Source: Clostridium_AT radicumherbarum (GTDB taxonomy: Bacteria; Bacillota; Clostridia; Clostridiales; Clostridiaceae). Taken from it: a DNA stretch of 64,000 nucleotides. Under the pieces are notes generated by a model, which was not told the origin of the DNA, made no database searches, and saw only the letters and a program-made list of their open reading frames with translations. Positions 40,935-49,192 of the stretch are shown here, in pieces. The stretch spans positions 186,001-250,000 of the forward strand of contig NZ_JBJHZY010000002.1 of the NCBI RefSeq assembly GCF_045310525.1, in the 5' to 3' direction. The position numbers were made by a program, and so were the translations under genes. Position 1 is the stretch's first letter. Each line of letters begins with the position of its first letter.

Positions 40935-42236
40935 TTAAATTTTATAGAATTCTTCAAAGGATTTTACAACATAGCTGTGGTCCATCACTCCTCCAAGCTC
41001 CCTGACAGAGTGCATTGCAAGTATTGGAGTACCCATATCCACTGAACGAATTGCAAGATGTGTGGAGGAAATTGGCCCTATAGTTGAGCCTCCTGGTGAA
41101 TCAGAACGATTAACAAATCTCTGCACAGGAACTCCAACATTTAAGCATATTTGCTCATAAACTGCTGCTGTGTTGCTGTCAGTAGTGTAGCTTTGGTTTG
41201 CAGCTAGTTTTATTACTGGTCCCTTGTTTATTAGGGGTCTATTAACAGGATCTGCTTTTTCTTCACTGTTTGGATGAAGTGCGTGTGCTAAGTCTGCAGA
41301 TATCATAAAGCTTCTTGCAATAGCTCTGAAAAAGTCCTCTCTACTACCACCTAAGGAAAAAACTATTCTTTCTAGGATATTAGAAAGCACCTCAGAATCT
41401 GCTCCCTGCTTTGTGTGGCTCCCTACTTCCTCATTGTCGAAGGCTATCATAACATTAGTAGCCTCAGAAGCCTCCGCATTTGTAATTGCCTTAATTCCAG
41501 CATGGATCATAGCTAAATCATCCAGCCTGGAACTGGATATAAATTCATTGTTTAAGCCTATTATTTTCCCTTTTTCAAATTCATAAAGGAATAAATCAAA
41601 ATCCAATATATCCTTCATATCCACCTTTAGCTCATTTGCAATGACGCTTATAAGATAATTATTCTTTTCAAATTCATCATTTACCATAGCTATAATTGGA
41701 AGAGTATCCTTTTGTCCATTTATTTCATAGCCTTTGTTTACATTTCTATTAATATGTATAGCTAAGTTAGGTATTATTAATATAGGTCTGTTTATATTAA
41801 TAAGCCTTGTTTCAGGATTAAGTACGTTTTTACCCTTTAAAATAACTCTTCCAGCAATTGAAAGCGGCCTATCAAACCAGGTACTTAATATTGGTCCTCC
41901 ATAAATTTCAGTATTAAGCTTAACGTAATTATTTTCAGATACTATTTCTGGTCTTGGCTTAATTCTAAAACTAGGTGAATCAGTATGGGCTCCAATTAAT
42001 TTAAAGCCATTATCTTCTATGTTTCCTTTCCCAACTACAAAGGCAATGATTGCTGAATCATTTTTAGTTGTGAAATATTTTCCACCTTTACTAAGCTTCC
42101 ATGCTTCTTCTTCTTTTAATTCTGCAAAACCCTTTTCTAATAAAGTATTCTTTACACTCAAGGCAGCATGAAAGGCAGATGGACTTTCATAAATAAAATC
42201 AATTAACTCTTCTGCAAGTTTTAATTCCTGCTCCAT
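40935..42236 (-). CDS. M18-family aminopeptidase
   Basis: Cytosolic metallo-aminopeptidase of the M18 (aspartyl aminopeptidase/ApeB) family, 433 residues. Metal and catalytic motifs are visible: IGAHTDSPSFRIKPRPE, ISSSRLDDLAM, AFDNEEVGSHTKQGADS with the Glu-Glu pair, SADLAHALHPN, and GSTIGPISSTHLAI near the C-terminus. It probably finishes peptide degradation. The ATG at 42236 (MEQELKLAEE) has GAGGGGGAATTAAAA upstream and is preferred to the start at 42272. Confidence 0.93.
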   Translation of the reverse strand: MEQELKLAEELIDFIYESPSAFHAALSVKNTLLEKGFAELKEEEAWKLSKGGKYFTTKNDSAIIAFVVGKGNIEDNGFKLIGAHTDSPSFRIKPRPEIVSENNYVKLNTEIYGGPILSTWFDRPLSIAGRVILKGKNVLNPETRLININRPILIIPNLAIHINRNVNKGYEINGQKDTLPIIAMVNDEFEKNNYLISVIANELKVDMKDILDFDLFLYEFEKGKIIGLNNEFISSSRLDDLAMIHAGIKAITNAEASEATNVMIAFDNEEVGSHTKQGADSEVLSNILERIVFSLGGSREDFFRAIARSFMISADLAHALHPNSEEKADPVNRPLINKGPVIKLAANQSYTTDSNTAAVYEQICLNVGVPVQRFVNRSDSPGGSTIGPISSTHLAIRSVDMGTPILAMHSVRELGGVMDHSYVVKSFEEFYKI

Positions 42237-42517
42237 TTTTAATTCCCCCTCTGTATTCCTTATATTGTACACAGATATTATTAATATTTGTGCCCTCTGG
42301 ATTCCTTTTGTACCAATGGCTTTTATAGACCTATTATTACATAATGTTAGCTTTTAACGCAAATTATATTAAAAGTATAACAAATAAATATATATTTTTT
42401 CTACCCATTTAATAAATTTGTTCTCATCTTTGGTATAATATACTATATTTAAAATTTAAAAATCAACTAGCCAAATAGTGAAGTTTATCTAATATGCTTG
42501 AGACAGGAGTGCATAAT

Positions 42518-43702
42518 ATGTTTTCAAAATTTTTAATTTCAAAATTTATAAAAGATTATAATAATATAAAAAACGAAAAGGTTAGAAGTGCCTATGGATA
42601 CTTGGGAGGGATAGTTGGCATAGCTTTAAATGCTCTTTTATTTTTAGTAAAGTTTTTCGTAGGACTAGTAACTCACAGTATAGCAATTACGGCTGATTCC
42701 TTTAATAATTTAACTGATACGGCTTCATCAATTATAACCATAGTTGGCTTTAAGCTCTCTAACAAGCCAGCTGATGAAGAGCATCCCTTTGGGCACGGTA
42801 GAATAGAATACTTATCTGCACTTGCAGTATCCTTTTTAATTATGCTTGTAGGTTTTCAATTTATAAGAGAATCCTTTAATAGAATATTACATCCTACTGA
42901 AGTTCATTTTTTATTTTTACCTTTTACATTAATCTTAGCTTCAGTAATAGTTAAAATCTGGCTTAGCAGTTTTAATAAGTTTATTGCAAATTCCATTGGC
43001 TCTAAGGCGTTAAAGGCTTCTTCCTTTGATGCCTTAGCTGATGTTATAGTTTCAAGTATAACATCCTTATCACTCTTACTTTCAAGATGGGTTTCCTTTC
43101 CTATAGACAGTTATCTTGGAGTGGTTGTGTCCTTATTTATATTGTATTCAGGTTTTTCACTTACTAAAGATACCTTAAATCCATTACTTGGAGAGGCTCC
43201 AGATCCTGAATTAGTAGAAAGTATTAAAGCTGGAATTTTGAAATACGACCATATAAGTGGTGTACACGATTTGGTAATTCATAATTATGGCCCCAGCCGC
43301 TGCATGGCTTCTATTCATGCAGAAATTCCCTGTGATATTTCTGTTGTAACAATTCATGAAATAATTGATAAAGCTGAAAAAGAGCTTTCAAAGGAGTTAA
43401 ATATTTATTTAGTAATTCATATGGATCCTATTAATACCGAAAGCAAGGAAGTTAATAAGGCAAGGGAACTTATAGAGGAAATTCTAAAAAACTATTCAGA
43501 AGTTAGATCCATGCATGATTTCAGAGTGGTTGGAGAAGGGGAGTATAAAAATTTAATATTTGATTTGGTGGTAGAACAAAGTAGAGGTTTCAGTAATGAG
43601 TCTCAGGATAAGTTAAAAAAAGCTATAGATACAGAGGTTAAAAAATATTATCCGGAGTATAATGCAAAGATTACAATTGACAAGGAGTTTACGGTTTTAT
43701 AG
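42518..43702 (+). CDS. Cation diffusion facilitator family transporter
   Basis: A 394-residue metal-cation/proton antiporter. The membrane domain has the signature AITADSFNNLTDTASS (metal-site Asp), HPFGHGRIEYLSAL and KASSFDALADVIVSS, then a cytoplasmic metallochaperone-like domain (GVHDLVIHNYGP) and an extra C-terminal segment that repeats this fold in part. Probably exports Zn, Fe, Co or Mn. AGGAG lies eight bases before the ATG at 42518; the frame from 42494 lacks support. Confidence 0.93.
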   Translation: MFSKFLISKFIKDYNNIKNEKVRSAYGYLGGIVGIALNALLFLVKFFVGLVTHSIAITADSFNNLTDTASSIITIVGFKLSNKPADEEHPFGHGRIEYLSALAVSFLIMLVGFQFIRESFNRILHPTEVHFLFLPFTLILASVIVKIWLSSFNKFIANSIGSKALKASSFDALADVIVSSITSLSLLLSRWVSFPIDSYLGVVVSLFILYSGFSLTKDTLNPLLGEAPDPELVESIKAGILKYDHISGVHDLVIHNYGPSRCMASIHAEIPCDISVVTIHEIIDKAEKELSKELNIYLVIHMDPINTESKEVNKARELIEEILKNYSEVRSMHDFRVVGEGEYKNLIFDLVVEQSRGFSNESQDKLKKAIDTEVKKYYPEYNAKITIDKEFTVL

Positions 43703-43727
43703 TACAAAATAAGTAATAACTCATATG

Positions 43728-43847
43728 GATGTCACTAATATAAATATTTAGATAGCTGCTCTTTAATGCCGTGCATTCCTGCTCTGCAGGTTTTAGTTTC
43801 CTATAAATTATTATTTATATTAGACATGGTGCGGCAGCTATGACACC
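43728..43847 (-). ncRNA. Candidate pseudoknotted RNA downstream of the TnpB-like gene
   Basis: Four helices can be drawn by eye. Outer stem: 43728-43734 with 43841-43847 (7 bp, one G-U). Long stem: 43735-43746 with 43812-43823 (12 bp, perfect). Second stem: 43752-43759 with 43834-43841 (8 bp, perfect). Local hairpin: CCTGC, TCT, GCAGG at 43778-43790. The 12-bp and 8-bp helices cross, so together they make a pseudoknot closed by the outer stem. The region begins 10 bp after the stop codon of the TnpB-like gene, the usual place of an omega/guide RNA. The strand is inferred from that; a plus-strand RNA is not excluded. Confidence 0.5.
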
Positions 43848-43857
43848 ATAATGTTAA

Positions 43858-45339
43858 TTAACTGTTTGTTACATCTATTAGCTGAAAATTATTTTTATTT
43901 GCTTCTAACTTCTTAATTATGCTTAATTTTCTTTTATAATTTTTGCTTTCTTTTTCTATATTTATATTAATATAAAATTTCTCAATAAGAGCATCTAACA
44001 CCTTCATAAATTCATCATAGCAATCAAAGGGATTAGAGGGATAATATTCAAGTCTTAAATCTTTATTAATAAATCTAATTCCACTTTCAGTACTTTCCAC
44101 TAATATATTAATTTTATCATTTTTATATTGTAATAGTCTTCTTGCTAAGTTTAGACTTCCTGCTTTATCTATATTAATAGTCCTGCCGCAGGAGGTACAT
44201 AACATTATCTCCATTGAAAACCTATTTGACTTTGATTTATTATGACAATATGGACAAGTATAAAAAATGCCGACTCCACTGACCCTTATTACTTTTCTAA
44301 GTCCGCTGCTTATTAGTTTATAGTTCATTATATTGTATAACTTATTATAATCACTGCAATTAATTTTAGGTATAAAGTTTTTTCCCTGCTTATTTTGAAA
44401 GGTCAAATTGTCTCCCTTATCAATAAGTTTTTCCATAATTACTTGGCATTTATTTTTTAGAGCAGTTTTCACTATGGTATTAGCAACTTTATTTAACATA
44501 TCCTCAGTAATGCTACCTAGTATATCTTCATAACCTTCACAAATTAAACTGCTTTTATGATCAACTACAGCATAATTAATGGCATTTTCATTTCCCCTGC
44601 TTATCCCCATATAATTTACTGTTTCTACCATATCTATATTTTTAACTATATTTATAGATAAAAAGTATTCCTTCTTACGCTTTATAAGCCTTGCAGTTTT
44701 TAAAATTTCAGGATTGTAAATTGCATCTTTTAAATACTTCTCCTGCCATTTGCCAAAGGCCAATGGGAAAATCACATAGGTTTTTTTAACAGTAGCTTCT
44801 TTGTATACTTCCTTATTTTTATCCAAGTACTTAAGCTCATTATTATAAGCTTTTTCTGTCTTTATTCTTTTTTCATTTCTAACATTCATTAAATATATTT
44901 TTGCATAATACCTATCTCTTTCAGCATCATATAATAAGCTGTAATTTCTCACTTTAGAATATCTGCAAAAGAATATAGGTCTAATATTTGAACCATTTGA
45001 TGCAGGAAAGCTTACACCTGAATTTTTTGATCTTAAACTAAGAAAGCCGGCTAGGGTAAATGAAAAATCTAATTTGAGGGAATCCTTAAAGGGTTCTACA
45101 TTAAATATATTCAATTCCTTTAAGATATCTTTACCTATCCATTTAGTTATGTTATTTGCCCTATAATTACCACTATAATCTTTATAATTTTCCTCAATAA
45201 AATCAATTTCTTTTGAAGCTTTATCCATTAAATATTCATAAGCTCTAGTGTAATTCTCTAAAGCCTCTTCAATTATTTCTCGCTTAAGTAAACTAGGCTT
45301 AAATAACTTAAGCTCTATAGTTTTCATAGCTACATTCAT
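43858..45339 (-). CDS. TnpB-like protein with altered RuvC active site
   Basis: A 493-residue member of the TnpB/OrfB group (IS200/IS605-type RNA-guided nucleases, ancestors of Cas12). The N-terminus (MKTIELKLF, LENYTRAYEYLMDKA) fits the family. The RuvC-I region reads MGISRGNENAINYAVVD, with Ser247 where the catalytic Asp of GIDxG is expected. RuvC-II is VIMEKL (Glu303). The zinc ribbon is CPYC (362, 365) and CTSC (381, 384), followed by RuvC-III NIDKAGSLNLARR (Asp391). About 90 extra residues follow the RuvC-III helix, more than in a typical TnpB. Start ATG with GTGGTGATT upstream, 14 bp after the phosphatase gene. No tnpA and no IS ends seen. A domesticated, cleavage-impaired protein is likely but unproven. 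Confidence 0.8.
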   Translation of the reverse strand: MNVAMKTIELKLFKPSLLKREIIEEALENYTRAYEYLMDKASKEIDFIEENYKDYSGNYRANNITKWIGKDILKELNIFNVEPFKDSLKLDFSFTLAGFLSLRSKNSGVSFPASNGSNIRPIFFCRYSKVRNYSLLYDAERDRYYAKIYLMNVRNEKRIKTEKAYNNELKYLDKNKEVYKEATVKKTYVIFPLAFGKWQEKYLKDAIYNPEILKTARLIKRKKEYFLSINIVKNIDMVETVNYMGISRGNENAINYAVVDHKSSLICEGYEDILGSITEDMLNKVANTIVKTALKNKCQVIMEKLIDKGDNLTFQNKQGKNFIPKINCSDYNKLYNIMNYKLISSGLRKVIRVSGVGIFYTCPYCHNKSKSNRFSMEIMLCTSCGRTINIDKAGSLNLARRLLQYKNDKINILVESTESGIRFINKDLRLEYYPSNPFDCYDEFMKVLDALIEKFYININIEKESKNYKRKLSIIKKLEANKNNFQLIDVTNS

Positions 45340-45353
45340 ATAATAATCACCAC

Positions 45354-46526
45354 TTAGAAGTATTCTACAATTACACTTTTTCCTAAACTTTTAAGGTAGT
45401 TTTCCATATCATTAACAAGTTTAAGCTTCATCCCTAAATTCAAAGGAAATTCAGGATTTTGATGTGCTGGGTTTATTGCTCTACCTACAAAAAAATGGAT
45501 AGATGTACTTTCTTCTAATAAAAGCTTGGCAAGTTTAGAAGCTCCGTCTTCCTTATTAATATCAACGAGATCTTCCATTATATTATCAGAGGAAATATAT
45601 TTTTCAGCATATTCAAGAGCCTTATATAAAGTAAGCACACCTTCAGTAGTTAATTCCACCCCTTCTATTTTTGCCGTTGGCGGTATAGAGGGATCTATAT
45701 AATTAAAACTTGTAATAATTTCTTTCTCTATTACTCTGCTGACAATTTGTGCAGTGGTACCTCCACAAATTACCTTTTTGCCCTCCTCCTTCATAAATTT
45801 ATTTACAACATAATCATCAAGATTTTTATCTAGCGGAGGACCAACTAAAATATTTACAGGGGATGCGTTACGAACCTTAACAGCTACAACAGTTGTATCA
45901 TCACCTGGCTTTCCAGAATACAAGCTGTCGCAGGCAGATAAAATTATATTTGAAATATTTTTCACTGAAATATTCTTCTTATAAATTTGTTCTGTATAAT
46001 CCTTAAGGTTATCCCACTGCCAGCCTAAATTAAGACACTCTCCTATACCAGCATGAATTGCACCATCAGTTACTAAAACAAGAATATCCTCAGGTGCAAC
46101 AATAAATCTGCTTTCTTTAATTAACTTTCCATTAACATCTCTATTTATTTTTTCTATAGCCTCAAACTTTCCCCTTTTAAGTCTTATTATGGAGGGATTA
46201 TCAAACTCCACTAAATAAGCCTCTCCATCTTCATAGATTTGAAGTATTGAGAAGGTTGAATAGGCTAAATCTCTTACTTTGCAAACAGGTAGTGTAGAAG
46301 CAATAGTTTCTACGGCTTCCTCAAGGCTTGACCCCATAGAAAGCATTGTTCCTATTATTTTACTAGTTAAGGTTGCAAGAATATTAGCTTTGACTCCACT
46401 TCCAAGCCCATCAGCCAGTACAATTATTACAGAATCCTCATTTCTAATTACCTCAACCTTATCTCCACAAAGTTCTTCTTTATATTTTTTTAAGCTAGCA
46501 TAATCAACATCAACAAAGATACTCAT
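45354..46526 (-). CDS. SpoIIE-type PP2C serine/threonine phosphatase
   Basis: A 390-residue protein with a PP2C/SpoIIE catalytic domain: VIIVLADGLGSGVKAN (metal-binding Asp-Gly), LVLVTDGAIHAG and GDDTTVVAVKV. After about residue 225 comes a second region (ILVGPPLDKNLDDYV, VICGGTTAQIVSRV) of unclear fold. Its ATG overlaps the stop of the hydrogenase-like gene (ATGA), so the two are translationally coupled. The known pairing of PP2C phosphatases with PAS-bearing sensory hydrogenases suggests it relays a redox or hydrogen signal; the target is unknown. Confidence 0.88.
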   Translation of the reverse strand: MSIFVDVDYASLKKYKEELCGDKVEVIRNEDSVIIVLADGLGSGVKANILATLTSKIIGTMLSMGSSLEEAVETIASTLPVCKVRDLAYSTFSILQIYEDGEAYLVEFDNPSIIRLKRGKFEAIEKINRDVNGKLIKESRFIVAPEDILVLVTDGAIHAGIGECLNLGWQWDNLKDYTEQIYKKNISVKNISNIILSACDSLYSGKPGDDTTVVAVKVRNASPVNILVGPPLDKNLDDYVVNKFMKEEGKKVICGGTTAQIVSRVIEKEIITSFNYIDPSIPPTAKIEGVELTTEGVLTLYKALEYAEKYISSDNIMEDLVDINKEDGASKLAKLLLEESTSIHFFVGRAINPAHQNPEFPLNLGMKLKLVNDMENYLKSLGKSVIVEYF

Positions 46527-48247
46527 TTATCTTCACCCATGTCCGTTTGTATTGATTTCTTTAATTTTGTGAGAGCTACCTTCGTCTCTGCTGTAGTTTC
46601 ACCTAAAAGACTTGCTATTTCTTGTGCCACCCTCATTTGTTTATCGATAACCTTTTGTGCAATATCTACAGTTTCATTTCTTACTTTCTTTATCTTTTCT
46701 AGTTGTTTTTCTTCTTTTGTTATGTCCTTCATTATTATAATTATCATATTATTTTCTTTTAAATATAAAATAGACTGTTCCACTACAACATCATATTTTA
46801 AATATATATATTTACTATTTAAAATATTAGCTTTTGTGTCATTAACGGTAATAATATCTATACAATCTAAAACTTCAAAAATATTTCTATTTTGAAGTTC
46901 CTCATATTCCAATTTAAAAAGCTTTCTTGCAGCCATATTGACTTCCTGAATTGTAAGATCCTCAGACAAAGCAAAAATAGCGTTTGGAGTTGAACCTATT
47001 ATAACATTTGATATAGATTCTGCTCTTTCCCTCATATATGGAACACACATATGAAGCTCAGCTTTTTTGTTATAAACTGCAATAGCCTTATCTCTGCAGC
47101 TGCTATATCCACAGGCGCCGCAATTTAATTCCTGCTCTTTTGTGAATTTGCCTACTTTTCTTAAAATATCTCTAATTATACTTTCATCAGGTATAATATA
47201 AGATTCTGATCTATCCTTAAAATTTTTTACTAAATCAACCTTTGTTTCATAGGTATTTAATCTGCTAGGCTTAGAACTTGATTTATTAATATATTCAAGC
47301 AGCCTTTCTCTAAGTCCTAAAAAACCGGGGTTATCAGAATTCATGCAGGCCCCGCCTAAACAAGCCCCACTGCAGCTATTCATTTCTATGAAATAGTCCT
47401 TAACTTTTCCTTGTTTTATTTGTTCTAAAACATCTATGCAGCGATCTATTCCATCAAATTTTAGCATTTTGTATTTATATTCTCTTGTATTTCCAAGTGA
47501 CTTAATTATGCCTCCAGGGGCAGGATAGTATCTTGCATTAAAATTAAAATGTACATCTTTAAGCTCTGCTTCTTCTTGAGTATCAAAGTTTAAATTTTCA
47601 TCATTTATCCACTGCTCTAATTCCTCAAAGGTTACTACTGCGTCTACCACAGCCTCCTCATGAAGTTCCCTGCCTTCTTCCTTTTTAGAAAGGCATGGAC
47701 CAACAAACACCACTTTTATCCTTGAGCCATATAGTTCTTTAAGCATTTTTGCATGAGCTATCATCGGGGATACCACTGGTGCCATTTGATCAATTAGTTC
47801 TGGATAATGTTTTTCAATTAAATTAACTACAGTAGGACATGCTGTAGTTATAATATTTCTCATATGATCTTTTTCCAAAAGTTTTTTATATTCAATTGAT
47901 ACTACAGCAGCTCCAACAGCTGTTTCTTCAATATATGCAAAGCCAAGTTTCTGAAATACAGAATAAGCCTGTTTTAAATCAGATAAATTAAAAGCTGCTG
48001 CAAAGGAAGGAGCTATACTCGCATATACTTTCAGCTTCTTATTCACAAAGCTCTTTACCTTGTCCACATCATTTCTAACGCTCTTAGCATTCTGAGGGCA
48101 TACCTGCAGACACTTTCCGCAAAAAATGCAGCCTTCTTCAATTACTTGTGCATGATCATTTTTTAAGGAAATTGCTTTAACGGGACAACTTCTTATACAT
48201 TTATAACAATTTTTACAATTAACTTCTTTAAATTGTATTGTATTCAT
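46523..48247 (-). CDS. Sensor-type [FeFe] hydrogenase with PAS domain (HydS-like)
   Basis: A 574-residue protein: two N-terminal [4Fe-4S] motifs (CKNCYKCIRSCPVKAI, CIFCGKCLQVCPQNA), a hydrogenase H-cluster domain, a 4Fe-4S domain (CGACGYSSCRDKA), a PAS domain (about residues 420-515), and a C-terminal coiled coil. The H-cluster motifs are TACPTVV, GPCLSKKEE and NSCSGACLGGAC, keeping the four cluster-ligand cysteines. In the first motif the proton-relay cysteine of catalytic enzymes (TSCCP) is replaced by Ala (TTACP), as in sensory group C hydrogenases. It probably reads hydrogen or redox state. ATG at 48247 with GGAGG four bases upstream; first gene of a coupled operon. Confidence 0.88.
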   Translation of the reverse strand: MNTIQFKEVNCKNCYKCIRSCPVKAISLKNDHAQVIEEGCIFCGKCLQVCPQNAKSVRNDVDKVKSFVNKKLKVYASIAPSFAAAFNLSDLKQAYSVFQKLGFAYIEETAVGAAVVSIEYKKLLEKDHMRNIITTACPTVVNLIEKHYPELIDQMAPVVSPMIAHAKMLKELYGSRIKVVFVGPCLSKKEEGRELHEEAVVDAVVTFEELEQWINDENLNFDTQEEAELKDVHFNFNARYYPAPGGIIKSLGNTREYKYKMLKFDGIDRCIDVLEQIKQGKVKDYFIEMNSCSGACLGGACMNSDNPGFLGLRERLLEYINKSSSKPSRLNTYETKVDLVKNFKDRSESYIIPDESIIRDILRKVGKFTKEQELNCGACGYSSCRDKAIAVYNKKAELHMCVPYMRERAESISNVIIGSTPNAIFALSEDLTIQEVNMAARKLFKLEYEELQNRNIFEVLDCIDIITVNDTKANILNSKYIYLKYDVVVEQSILYLKENNMIIIIMKDITKEEKQLEKIKKVRNETVDIAQKVIDKQMRVAQEIASLLGETTAETKVALTKLKKSIQTDMGEDK

Positions 48248-48349
48248 AAATCCTCCATAATACATGCAGACTTACCTACAAAACAATAATAAAACATTGA
48301 AGTTCTTTAGTCAAATTTTTATCAAAGGTAATAAGTAATATGGCAGCAA

Positions 48350-48547
48350 TTATATGGCTGCCACTAAATATTCCTTCTCTACTTTTCTTGTTTTAAGTTC
48401 ATAATAATAACATGGATACTTCTCTAAATTATATTCTTCAGGCTTTTTATAAAAAACAAAGCCAGTAAGTTCGCACATGCATTTACTTACCTTAAGGCTC
48501 TTAACATGAGCTGTTTTATAATAATTACATTGATCACAATATAACAT
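48350..48547 (-). CDS. Small cysteine-containing protein, 65 residues
   Basis: Not recognised. It begins MLYCDQCNYYKTAHVKSLK and has six cysteines (CDQC near the start, CMC at 23-25, and one in YPCYYYEL), suggesting a metal site, followed by an aromatic stretch. AAGGAGC lies eight bases before the ATG. It is upstream of the HydS-like gene on the same strand, and a GGCAGC/GCTGCC hairpin overlaps its stop codon (48341-48363), which may end or tune its transcript. Position suggests a redox or metal role in the hydrogenase cluster; inference only. Confidence 0.65.
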   Translation of the reverse strand: MLYCDQCNYYKTAHVKSLKVSKCMCELTGFVFYKKPEEYNLEKYPCYYYELKTRKVEKEYLVAAI

Positions 48548-48787
48548 AATTATCGCTCCTTATTTTAATTTTCTTTATTAAATGAATTTGTATTTACCCT
48601 TAATTGGATAATAACAATTGTTAAAATTTCTTTCAAACAACTCTATATTTTTTCATTTTATAAATTTTTATTAATTTATTATTAGATACGGTTTTTTAGA
48701 ATATTTTCTTTTAAGCCTTATTATATGCGGATTTATTAATAGAATACATGAAAATACCATTGATAATTTTAACTATAAAATTTTAAT
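48548..48787. other. Divergent promoter region of the hydrogenase cluster
   Basis: AT-rich spacer between the divergent 65-residue gene and the ferredoxin gene. It contains the palindrome TAACAATTGTTA (48613-48624), two back-to-back TTGTTA half-sites but not in the Rex arrangement. No further gene or structured RNA recognised. Confidence 0.35.
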
Positions 48788-48816
48788 TTGATAAATAAAT
48801 AACAAGGTGTTATACT
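48788..48816 (+). promoter_or_regulatory. Promoter of the ferredoxin-hydrogenase genes
   Basis: TTGATA (48788-48793), 17 bp, TATACT (48811-48816), close to the sigma-A consensus, 35 bp upstream of the ferredoxin start. Confidence 0.65.
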
Positions 48817-48850
48817 TTTTGTATATTAATTACTGTTAGAGGTGAGATAT

Positions 48851-49093
48851 ATGACCATAACTGTATGTATAGGCAGCAGCTGTCATTTAAAGGGCTCTTA
48901 TGACATAGTTCATATGCTGCAAAAGCTTATCAGTGAACATAATTTAGAAAACAAGGTTGAAATTAAAGCTTCCTTTTGTCTTGGTGACTGTAAAAATGGT
49001 GTATGCGTAAAAGTGGACGAAAGCCCTATTATATCTGTGAAAAAGGAAAATGTTAATGATTTCTTTAATGATTACATAGTTAAAAGCATTTAA
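48851..49093 (+). CDS. Thioredoxin-like [2Fe-2S] ferredoxin, 80 residues
   Basis: A small NuoE/HydC-like ferredoxin: VCIGSSCHLKGS supplies two cysteines and CLGDCKNGVC the others, in the order of thioredoxin-fold [2Fe-2S] proteins. Only 80 residues, so a stand-alone electron carrier rather than a full NuoE subunit. It precedes the hydrogenase gene by 99 bp on the same strand and probably donates or accepts electrons for it. The ATG at 48851 has GAGGTGAG upstream; the GTG at 48842 sits inside that site. Confidence 0.85.
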   Translation: MTITVCIGSSCHLKGSYDIVHMLQKLISEHNLENKVEIKASFCLGDCKNGVCVKVDESPIISVKKENVNDFFNDYIVKSI

Positions 49094-49192
49094 CAGCCTT
49101 TGTTTTAAGTTTGACTTCTTTAAAAAGCCTTAGAGCTAATTAATGAGATTTTGTATTTACCCTATAAAATCAATTAAGAGAGAAGTGAAGTC

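Noticed and set aside
43728..43847. HDV-like, twister or hammerhead ribozyme
   Set aside because: The helix order and the conserved loop sequences of those classes do not fit.
43703..45400. Complete IS200/IS605 element
   Set aside because: No tnpA and no recognisable terminal hairpins on either side; the gene is embedded in an operon.
48329..48339. 11-base match (AATAAGTAATA) to part of the predicted TnpB guide segment
   Set aside because: Short, AT-rich, and at the wrong end of the guide for a seed match.
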